Shown: positions 6,869-12,143 of the stretch, piece by piece
Layout: every line of letters starts with the position of its first letter
Position numbering within the stretch: position 1 is the stretch's first letter
Origin: Bacteroidia bacterium
GTDB taxonomy: Bacteria; Bacteroidota; Bacteroidia; Bacteroidales; BM520
NCBI GenBank assembly: GCA_009930445.1
Contig: RZYD01000046.1
Coordinates: 1-12,143 of the forward strand
Length of the DNA: 12,143 nucleotides
Direction of reading: 5' to 3'
Notes under the pieces: model-generated
What the model saw: only the letters and a program-made list of their open reading frames with translations
Told to the model about the DNA's origin: nothing
Database searches by the model: none
Translations under genes and position numbers: made by a program

Positions 6869-7924
6869 ATGAATAGGACGATTTTAATCACCGGAGGAGC
6901 CGGTTTTATAGGCAGCCATCTGGTGCATCACATGGTTAGCCAATACCCTGATTATTTGATCGTTAATGCCGACAAACTTACCTATGCAGGAAACCTTGAA
7001 AATTTAAAATTGGTTGAAAAAGCTCCGAATTATCGGTTCGAAAAAGCAGATATCACTGTCATTGAAGAAATTACAGCACTGTTTGATACATATTCTTTTG
7101 ACGGAATAATTCACCTGGCTGCTGAGTCGCATGTTGACAGAAGCATTAGTGACCCGGGCGCATTTATTCAGACTAACATTGTTGGTACGGTAAACCTTTT
7201 GAATGTGGCCCGTTTGTACTGGAAAAACGCGTATGAAGGCAAGCGGTTTTACCATATCAGCACCGACGAGGTGTATGGATCGCTGGGAGCTACGGGATAT
7301 TTCACCGAAAAAACCGCGTATGATCCGCGCAGCCCGTATTCCGCCTCAAAAGCAGCCAGTGATCATCTGGTTAGAGCCTATTTTCATACCTATGGGATGC
7401 CGGTCACCATCAGCAACTGCTCGAACAACTATGGCCCGTATCAGTTTCCCGAAAAACTGCTGCCGCTATTCATTCACAATATAAAGAATAAAAAAGCACT
7501 GCCAGTTTATGGCAAAGGCGAAAATATCCGCGACTGGCTCTATGTTGGAGATCATATCCGTGCAATTGATACCATTTTCCATCACGGAGAAAAGGGTGAA
7601 ACCTATAACATTGGGGGCAATAACGAATGGAAAAACATTGATCTGATCCAACTATTATGCAATATCATGGACAGAAAGCTAGGGCGGAAAGCAGGCGAAA
7701 GTGCAAAACTTATCACCTTTATCAAAGACCGGGCAGGCCATGATATGCGGTATGCCATTGATGCGGGGAAGATACAACGTGAATTAAACTGGCAACCTGA
7801 AACCGATTTCCAGGAGGGGCTTGAAAAAACCGTCGACTGGTATCTGAACAACGAAGCATGGCTGGAGAACGTCACTTCAGGGAATTATCAAAACTACTAT
7901 CAGGAGCAGTACGAAAAACGATAA
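6869..7924 (+). CDS. rfbB: dTDP-glucose 4,6-dehydratase
   Basis: RmlB/RfbB converts dTDP-glucose to dTDP-4-keto-6-deoxyglucose, the branch point for dTDP-rhamnose, fucosamine, quinovosamine and other deoxysugars. The 351-residue protein is full length. GGAGFIGSHL (9-18) binds NAD. STDEVYG carries Thr132, Asp133 and Glu134, where the Asp-Glu pair does the dehydration. YSASK holds Tyr157 and Lys161. HLAAESHVDRSI, NCSNNYGPYQFPEKLLPL and NIGGNNEWKN are family signatures that separate it from GalE and from GDP-mannose dehydratase. The ATG lies 10 bases after galE, and it is the last gene of the operon. rmlA, rmlC and rmlD are not in this window, so the final sugar cannot be named. The next gene is convergent, and I see no strong hairpin terminator in the 93-base gap. 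Confidence 0.96.
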   Translation: MNRTILITGGAGFIGSHLVHHMVSQYPDYLIVNADKLTYAGNLENLKLVEKAPNYRFEKADITVIEEITALFDTYSFDGIIHLAAESHVDRSISDPGAFIQTNIVGTVNLLNVARLYWKNAYEGKRFYHISTDEVYGSLGATGYFTEKTAYDPRSPYSASKAASDHLVRAYFHTYGMPVTISNCSNNYGPYQFPEKLLPLFIHNIKNKKALPVYGKGENIRDWLYVGDHIRAIDTIFHHGEKGETYNIGGNNEWKNIDLIQLLCNIMDRKLGRKAGESAKLITFIKDRAGHDMRYAIDAGKIQRELNWQPETDFQEGLEKTVDWYLNNEAWLENVTSGNYQNYYQEQYEKR

Positions 7925-8017
7925 CCGTATATTTTCTTCAAAAGCCATAAGTCGGGAAATAACCATGGCATAAAGGGGTGTGTTTGGAAGGATTGGAAAA
8001 TGCGGCCAGGCGATCGT

Positions 8018-8905
8018 TTACCAGACGGCACTGGAGGTCAGTGCGTCGTTTTTTATTTTCTTAATCAACCCCTGCAATACTTTTCCCGGGCCCACCTCAA
8101 TAAATTCGTTGGCTCCATCCGCGATCATATTCTGAACCGTTTGGGTCCAGCGCACCGGTGAAGTCAACTGAGCAATCAGGTTGCTTTTGATCACATCGGG
8201 ATTTTTCACCGGCTGGGCGTTTACATTTTGGTACACAGGGCAAACGGGGTCTTTAAATAAGGCTTTCTGAATTGCTTTTTCCAGTTCAATTTTAGCCGGT
8301 TCCATGAAGGGGGAATGAAAAGCACCGCCCACTTTTAACGGAAGTACACGCCCGCCGGCAGCGGTCAGCTTTTCATCGGCCACTTTAATCCCTTCAACCG
8401 ATCCTGAAATAACAATCTGTCCGGTACTGTTATAATTAGCCGCCACGACAATATGTTCACCAGAGATAGCGCGTAAGATATTCTCCACCTCTTTATCAGG
8501 CATTTTCAGAACGGCGGCCATAGTAGAGGGGCTTTTTTCACAAGCGAGCTGCATCAGTTCAGCGCGACGGGATACGAGTTTCAGCCCTTCCTCAAACGTC
8601 AGGGCACCTGCAGCTACCAGTGCGGAAAATTCACCCAGCGAATGCCCGGCCACCATATCGGGACGGAAACGTTCGTTTCCCATTACCCGGGCCATCACTA
8701 CGGAGTGTAAAAATATGGCAGGTTGAGTAACTTTGGTCTGCTTCAAATCCTCCTCACTTCCTTCAAACATAATATCGGTAATTTTGAATCCCAATACATG
8801 ATTTGCTTTGGCAAACCAATCTCTGGCAGTGGCTGAATTATCGTAAATATCTTTACCCATCCCGGAAAACTGGGCTCCCTGTCCGGGAAAAACAAATGCT
8901 TTCAT
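8018..8905 (-). CDS. fabD: Malonyl-CoA:acyl carrier protein transacylase
   Basis: FabD moves malonyl groups from CoA to the acyl carrier protein in the cytosol and supplies type II fatty-acid synthesis. The 295-residue length is typical. FPGQGAQFSGMG (6-17) forms the oxyanion region. GHSLGEFSAL carries the nucleophile Ser89, RRAELMQ has the malonate-binding Arg (about 114), and GGAFHSPFM holds catalytic His197. QNVNAQPV and LTSPVRW near the C-terminus complete the pattern. The ATG at 8905 is the only reasonable start. It is the last gene of the minus-strand block, 65 bases after the BAX-inhibitor-like gene. It is not accompanied here by fabH, fabG or acpP, unlike the E. coli cluster. A polyketide-type acyltransferase domain is unlikely given its standalone form. 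Confidence 0.97.
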   Translation of the reverse strand: MKAFVFPGQGAQFSGMGKDIYDNSATARDWFAKANHVLGFKITDIMFEGSEEDLKQTKVTQPAIFLHSVVMARVMGNERFRPDMVAGHSLGEFSALVAAGALTFEEGLKLVSRRAELMQLACEKSPSTMAAVLKMPDKEVENILRAISGEHIVVAANYNSTGQIVISGSVEGIKVADEKLTAAGGRVLPLKVGGAFHSPFMEPAKIELEKAIQKALFKDPVCPVYQNVNAQPVKNPDVIKSNLIAQLTSPVRWTQTVQNMIADGANEFIEVGPGKVLQGLIKKIKNDALTSSAVW

Positions 8906-8970
8906 TGAGTCTTTCTTAAAATGTTTTAACAGATTAACCTGTCATTTACAAACCACTAACTGACCTCAGG

Positions 8971-9681
8971 TTATTTCCTGTTGCCAAAAAAGCGCAGCAA
9001 AAATAAGAATAAATTTATAAAGTCAAGATAGAGGGTTAAGGCACCCATTACAGCAAGTTTATTGAAAGCCTCTCCGTGACTGCCCATAGTATCGCCCAAA
9101 CGTTTAATTTTCTGCACATCCCATGCAGTAAGGCCGGTAAAAATAATGACTCCTGCCATACTGATAAAATAATCGAGTGCTACACTTTTCATGAAGAGAT
9201 TCACCAAAGAAGCAGCGATCAATCCGAACAATCCCATTATCATTATGCTTCCAAAGCGGGATAAGTCGACTTTTGTTGTATACCCCAATACAGCCATAAT
9301 GAGAAACATAGCAGCGGCTATGGCAAAAGTTTTATAGACAGAGGCGGCGGTGTAAACCATAAAGATAAAACTGAAGCTCACCCCGTTAATCAGTGAATAC
9401 GCGCCGAAAAGCAGTGCCAATGCAGCGGCGGAAAGCCGTTGATAACCGAACGACATAATCAGCACAAAGATTAGCGGAGCAAACATCACACCTATTCCGA
9501 GCCCTGACATACCCCGTTCATTCACAAGCAGGGAAAACAGAGCCTGATTATTGGCAAAATACCATGCTACGACAGCCGTAACACCGACACCCAGGCCCAT
9601 CAGAAGGAACACCTTCCGAAGCAAATGGCTCAGAGCCAAAACTTTCCCTCCTGAGTAGGAGATTGAATTCTGATATTCCAT
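8971..9681 (-). CDS. BAX inhibitor-1 family (YccA/YetJ-type) integral membrane protein
   Basis: This is a polytopic inner-membrane protein of 236 residues in the Bax inhibitor-1 (UPF0005/TMBIM) family. Hydrophobic segments lie near 23-42, 60-79, 84-110, 117-135, 144-163, 172-187 and 211-230, giving about seven membrane spans. The C-terminal signature is intact: TAWDVQKIKRL with Asp188, and YLDFINLFLFLLRFFG with Asp220. In B. subtilis YetJ an equivalent aspartate pair forms a pH-sensitive latch on a calcium leak channel. In E. coli, YccA interacts with the FtsH protease. Which activity applies here cannot be told. The N-terminal segment SISYSGGKVLALSHLLRKVF is the usual cytosolic lead-in. The gene lies 74 bases after folE and 65 bases before fabD on the same strand. 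The longer gaps on both sides leave room for its own promoter, but I found no exact TAnnTTTG there. Confidence 0.92.
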   Translation of the reverse strand: MEYQNSISYSGGKVLALSHLLRKVFLLMGLGVGVTAVVAWYFANNQALFSLLVNERGMSGLGIGVMFAPLIFVLIMSFGYQRLSAAALALLFGAYSLINGVSFSFIFMVYTAASVYKTFAIAAAMFLIMAVLGYTTKVDLSRFGSIMIMGLFGLIAASLVNLFMKSVALDYFISMAGVIIFTGLTAWDVQKIKRLGDTMGSHGEAFNKLAVMGALTLYLDFINLFLFLLRFFGNRK

Positions 9682-9692
9682 TGTTTTTACTT

Positions 9693-9727
9693 TTTCAACA
9701 GCGTTATGCGTTTGGCGTTGAAACGCT
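9693..9727. repeat. Inverted repeats in the folE / BAX-inhibitor gap
   Basis: TTTCAAC at 9693-9699 pairs with GTTGAAA at 9717-9723 (7 bp, 17-base loop). A competing stem, GCGTTT at 9708-9713 with AAACGC at 9721-9726, shares the right arm, and AGCGTT at 9700-9705 could also pair with AACGCT at 9722-9727. In the direction of transcription (minus) the stem is followed by A-rich rather than U-rich sequence, so it does not look like an intrinsic terminator. It would sit in the 5' leader of the BAX-inhibitor-like gene. Confidence 0.4.
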
Positions 9728-9755
9728 ACAAAAGAAACATTATTGTATAAATCGC

Positions 9756-10400
9756 TTAGTGGAGCCGAGAACCAATCAGATGAATAAATTCCTCACGTGT
9801 AGCTTCCCGCAGAAAAGCACCCATGAAATCGGAAGTAGTAGTAACCGAATTCTGTTTCTGAACGCCGCGCATCGACATGCACATATGCTGTGCTTCAATT
9901 ACAACGGCAACGCCCAGCGGATTAAGGGTTTTCACAATACAATTTTTAATTTGCGTAGTCAACCTTTCCTGTACCTGAAGCCGGCGGGCAAAAGCATCGA
10001 CAATACGCGGTATTTTACTCAAGCCCACAATATATCCGTTGGGGATATACGCCACATGAGCTTTCCCGACAAATGGGATCATATGATGTTCGCAGAGCGA
10101 ATAAATTTCAATATCCTTCACCAGAACCATCTGCTTATAATCTTCCTTAAACCGGGCAGAAAGCAAAATTTCCTGGGGGTTGAGTTTATATCCGTGGGTT
10201 AAAAACTGCATCGCTTTGGCAACCCGAAGTGGTGTTTTCTGAAGCCCTTCACGGGAAGGATCTTCACCAATTAACGTCAAAATTTCATGATAATGGGAAG
10301 CCATTTTATCCACAACCTCCATATTATAACAATCAACTTTTTCATAGCCGTCATTATCGCAGCAATTATCGGCCATCATACTTTCCTTTGGTTCATTCAT
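9756..10400 (-). CDS. folE: GTP cyclohydrolase I (type IA, zinc)
   Basis: FolE opens GTP to 7,8-dihydroneopterin triphosphate, the entry point for folate, tetrahydrobiopterin and queuosine/7-deazapurine synthesis. From the ATG at 10400 the protein has 214 residues. Zinc ligands are Cys103 and His106 in SLCEHHMIPF, and Cys174 in QHMCMSMRGV. REGLQKTPLRVAKAM, VGLSKIPRIVDAFARRLQVQERLT and the C-terminal TREEFIHLI complete the family pattern. The frame is open further upstream to 10559, but that part overlaps the preceding gene almost fully and has no family character. The chosen start lies 4 bases after that gene's stop. An unusual short N-terminal extension contains Cys13, Cys14 and Cys24. Tight coupling to the PTPS/QueD-family gene indicates that much of the product feeds that enzyme. 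Confidence 0.96.
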   Translation of the reverse strand: MNEPKESMMADNCCDNDGYEKVDCYNMEVVDKMASHYHEILTLIGEDPSREGLQKTPLRVAKAMQFLTHGYKLNPQEILLSARFKEDYKQMVLVKDIEIYSLCEHHMIPFVGKAHVAYIPNGYIVGLSKIPRIVDAFARRLQVQERLTTQIKNCIVKTLNPLGVAVVIEAQHMCMSMRGVQKQNSVTTTSDFMGAFLREATREEFIHLIGSRLH

Positions 10401-10404
10401 AAAA

Positions 10405-10830
10405 CTATTCTCCAAAATATTCAACATAATTATTTTCGGTTTCCACCAGTTTAACACAATGCAGTGCAGCTCCAATCGACGCAACGGGTTTCGCCAGCTG
10501 ATTCCAGATGGCAATGGCAATATTTTCGGAGGAGATAATAGTATCTTTAAGAAAATCAACCTCTACATTAAGATTCTTATGATCGAGTTTATCAATCACC
10601 TGTTCCTGCATTATCCGGCTAAGATCCTTCAGATTAACCAGATACCCGGTTTCGGGGTTCATAGGCCCCTTAACAGTAACATAGAGAATATAATTATGCC
10701 CATGCCAGTTGGGGTTCGAACATTTCCCAAAAACCTCCATATTTTTCTCATCGCTCCAATCGGGACGAAACAGGCGATGGGCTCCATTAAAGCGTTCCCT
10801 GCGAGTGATATAAATAATTTTTTCAGCCAT
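10405..10830 (-). CDS. 6-pyruvoyltetrahydropterin synthase / QueD-family protein
   Basis: This 141-residue T-fold enzyme acts on dihydroneopterin triphosphate, the FolE product. The start is the ATG at 10830. A TTG six bases upstream is also in frame but less likely. Zinc-binding histidines are His18 (FNGAHRLF), His43 and His45 (WHGHNY). Cys37 is the catalytic cysteine, Asp83-His84 lie in LDHKNLN, and Glu130 in LVETENN should grip the pterin. The cysteine is separated from HGH by five residues (CSNPNWHGH). As I recall, this spacing marks the PTPS-II type that makes 6-pyruvoyltetrahydropterin, whereas QueD has three residues (CxxxHGH) and makes 6-carboxytetrahydropterin for queuosine. I therefore leave the symbol blank. 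Bacteroidota proteins of this form are often annotated as either. No queC, queE, queF, sepiapterin reductase or pterin-dependent hydroxylase is visible here to decide it. Confidence 0.88.
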   Translation of the reverse strand: MAEKIIYITRRERFNGAHRLFRPDWSDEKNMEVFGKCSNPNWHGHNYILYVTVKGPMNPETGYLVNLKDLSRIMQEQVIDKLDHKNLNVEVDFLKDTIISSENIAIAIWNQLAKPVASIGAALHCVKLVETENNYVEYFGE

Positions 10831-10864
10831 ACGCAAAAATCATTGTCATGAATGGGTTGTAAGC

Positions 10865-11263
10865 TTATTGTTTAGAGGCCGATGCTTCGAAAAGATTTTG
10901 TTCTTTCTTTTGAGGCATTCCCTCTTCGTCCATCTTGCAGGTGCCTGTAAAAGTGGCTCCCGGCTCAATTGCCAATTTACTAACAACGATATCTCCGAAA
11001 AGTTTTGCTGTACTTTTCAGGATTAACAAGCCCTGCACATTCATTTTCACGCGCAAATTTCCTTCCACCTCGGCATTGCTGCAGTTCACAGTGCCATCAA
11101 TGACTCCGGTTTTTCCGATAATCAATTTCCCTTTACATTCCAGATTTCCATTTAAGGTACCATCTATTCGAATGTTTCCATTCGTAATAACATCGCCTTT
11201 AATTTCCGTTCCGCTCTGGATAAGATTGGCGGAAGTAGTATCCATTTCGGGTAATTTTGCCAT
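10865..11263 (-). CDS. Bactofilin (polymer-forming cytoskeletal protein)
   Basis: Bactofilins assemble without nucleotides into filaments that scaffold cell-wall and envelope proteins. The 132-residue protein has a short disordered N-terminus, a central domain (about 12-110) and a charged tail. The domain shows the regular beta-helix rhythm of the family: SGTEIKGDV, GNIRIDGTLNGNLECKGKL, IGKTGVIDGTVNCSNAEVEG, LKSTAKLFGDIVVSKLAIEPGATFTGTC. The start is the ATG at 11263, giving MAKLPEMDTT, which resembles many Bacteroidota bactofilins. An in-frame TTG at 11296 lies inside a promoter-like element and is rejected. It has no membrane segment, so it is cytosolic and possibly membrane-associated through its N-terminus. 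It lies 63 bases after the PorW/SprE-like gene and 34 bases before the pterin synthase gene. Confidence 0.93.
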   Translation of the reverse strand: MAKLPEMDTTSANLIQSGTEIKGDVITNGNIRIDGTLNGNLECKGKLIIGKTGVIDGTVNCSNAEVEGNLRVKMNVQGLLILKSTAKLFGDIVVSKLAIEPGATFTGTCKMDEEGMPQKKEQNLFEASASKQ

Positions 11264-11293
11264 AGCTGATATGCTTAATTTTGGGTTTTCCGA

Positions 11294-11301
11294 CAAATAT
11301 A
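11294..11301 (-). promoter_or_regulatory. Candidate -7 element for the bactofilin gene
   Basis: The minus strand reads TATATTTG, an exact TAnnTTTG match, ending 30 bases before the bactofilin ATG. I see no good -33 partner. If real, it gives the bactofilin and downstream pterin genes a start independent of the PorW/SprE-like gene. Confidence 0.35.
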
Positions 11302-11326
11302 TCTCTTTTTCATAAAACGAGTGCCT

Positions 11327-12143
11327 CTATTTCGTTTGATAATTCTGATTATAAAACATCAGATAAGCATCCAGATTTTTATTTTTATAAAAAACCGGAT
11401 AGTTACCAGCGCTGATTACGAAATGAAAATAGCCGGAAGTGGTTAGTTGAGAAAACACGTATTCATTGGAGACGATACTTTCCATAAAATTCATTGCCTC
11501 AGTGGCCCCGGCAAAACTGCTCACCGTGATCATCTGCATTTTATCCTGCAGAATCACGGAACTGACCGACAGTTTGTCGAGCTGATAGAATTTACTGTTA
11601 AAATCCGATACCTTAACCTTGGTAGCATTCACATTTATTTTTGATCCATCCACCACCAGCACATAAAAATGCTGACTTTCAGGATTATATTTATACAATT
11701 CAGCCAATTCCTTAACTTCCTGGGCTATTGTATCGGTAACTTCTTTTTCCTCGCCCAACACCAGGTCGGGATTAAACATTTGCAAAAGGATATTCTGTGC
11801 CAGAGGCGTAACATCGCTATTGGGATACTTCAGCACGATTTCCTGCAGCCCGGCCACCAGGCTGTCCTGTTGCTGCTTTGCGCCAAAGGCCATTGCTTTA
11901 AGGTATTTAAATTTAGGGGTAAATTCATCCTCCGGATAATTATTAATCCCATCATTGGCATAAATAAACACCAGGCTATGCATTCCATCCTTGTAGGCCA
12001 TATAGGTTTCACGATACAGAGCAGCCTTTTTGTTCAAGGCATCAAGAAGGGTTTTATTATACTCCGGATCACGGATTATTTTTGCATAATCGGTATCAGG
12101 AAATTCGGTAAGGATACGATTTTTATACCTTTCCGCGAGTGCG
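11327..12143 (-). CDS. Probable PorW/SprE-like type IX secretion TPR protein, C-terminal part
   Basis: The frame is open from the right edge to a stop at 11327, giving 271 visible residues. A TTG at 12037 could be mistaken for a start, but readable sequence continues upstream (ERYKNRILTEFPDTDYAKII), so this is the tail of a longer protein. The first part has helical, TPR-like pieces ending in the FPDTDYA and KYPNSDVTPLA type of turn. The last 115 or so residues form a beta-rich domain, with HFYVLVVDG, KVSDFNSKFYQLDKL, MITVSSFAGATEAMNFM and YFHFVISAGNYPVFYKNKNLDAYLMFY. I recall this combination from the C-terminus of PorW/SprE, an outer-membrane TPR lipoprotein needed for type IX secretion and gliding. 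A following bactofilin also fits my memory of that locus. The N-terminal lipobox is outside the window, so an unrelated TPR protein remains possible. Confidence 0.6.
   Translation of the reverse strand, partial: ALAERYKNRILTEFPDTDYAKIIRDPEYNKTLLDALNKKAALYRETYMAYKDGMHSLVFIYANDGINNYPEDEFTPKFKYLKAMAFGAKQQQDSLVAGLQEIVLKYPNSDVTPLAQNILLQMFNPDLVLGEEKEVTDTIAQEVKELAELYKYNPESQHFYVLVVDGSKINVNATKVKVSDFNSKFYQLDKLSVSSVILQDKMQMITVSSFAGATEAMNFMESIVSNEYVFSQLTTSGYFHFVISAGNYPVFYKNKNLDAYLMFYNQNYQTK

Noticed and set aside
7925..8017. Terminator between convergent rfbB and fabD
   Set aside because: The best stem found is GCCAT/ATGGC (5 bp, 16-base loop) without a T-tract, too weak to call.
8936..8972. AACCTG / CAGGTT inverted repeat before fabD
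   Set aside because: Only 6 bp with a 25-base loop and no T-run, and it reaches into the stop codon of the previous gene. It is likely chance.
9663..10202. 179-residue plus-strand open frame across folE and the BAX-inhibitor start
   Set aside because: It lies antisense to clearly conserved folE codons, has no recognisable motif, and is best explained as a shadow of the folE frame.
10401..10559. N-terminal extension of FolE up to 10559
   Set aside because: It overlaps the conserved C-terminal part of the pterin synthase gene and resembles no FolE N-terminus.
12035..12037. TTG as the start of a complete 236-residue protein at the right end
   Set aside because: Thirty-five more in-frame codons without a stop reach the window edge and read as TPR-like protein, so the gene is truncated by the window.
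1..12143. Mobile element, CRISPR or defence system
   Set aside because: No transposase, integrase, spaced direct repeats, toxin-antitoxin pair or nuclease motif was seen. All genes fit ordinary envelope or metabolic families.

Overview
The window looks like chromosomal DNA from a Bacteroidota bacterium, probably Bacteroidales or Marinilabiliales-like, though I cannot place the genus. Four things point there: promoter-like TAnnTTTG elements instead of sigma-70 boxes, no clear Shine-Dalgarno sequences, a PorW/SprE-like protein next to a bactofilin, and Bacteroidota-style versions of the housekeeping genes. It holds 12 genes, two of them cut by the window ends. I found no tRNA, rRNA, CRISPR array, insertion sequence or integrase, and no gene-free stretch reaches 300 bases.

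Left block (1-2958, minus strand), in transcription order: a small secreted, probably outer-membrane beta-barrel protein, then the Kdo transferase kdtA/waaA five bases later, then an M17 leucyl aminopeptidase that overlaps kdtA by an ATGA and runs off the left edge. kdtA carries a run of ten G (coding strand) inside its conserved glycine-rich motif.

Middle block (3160-7924, plus strand): a tight five-gene nucleotide-sugar operon (gaps 2, 1, 0 and 10 bases). It encodes the WbpE-type aminotransferase, WbpD-type N-acetyltransferase and WbpB-type dehydrogenase that turn UDP-GlcNAc-uronic acid into UDP-2,3-diacetamido-2,3-dideoxyglucuronic acid. These are followed by a GalE-type 4-epimerase and dTDP-glucose 4,6-dehydratase. 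A TTG-N20-TAnnTTTA promoter candidate precedes the operon. No glycosyltransferase, UDP-GlcNAc 6-dehydrogenase or RmlA/C/D is present here.

Right block (8018-12143, minus strand), in transcription order: the C-terminal part of a PorW/SprE-like type IX secretion (T9SS) protein, a bactofilin, a 6-pyruvoyltetrahydropterin synthase/QueD-family protein, GTP cyclohydrolase I (folE, four bases later), a BAX-inhibitor-1 family membrane protein, and malonyl-CoA:ACP transacylase (fabD).

Functionally the window is mostly cell-envelope biology: Kdo addition to lipid A, surface sugar precursors, an outer-membrane protein, fatty-acid supply, and a T9SS component. The most suggestive link is that the diacetamido-glucuronate pathway is the one that supplies the linking sugar attached to T9SS cargo in Porphyromonas gingivalis, and a likely T9SS gene lies about 3.4 kb from it here. 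I see no clearly novel defence or mobile system. The individual genes are recognisable families, and the interest lies in details.
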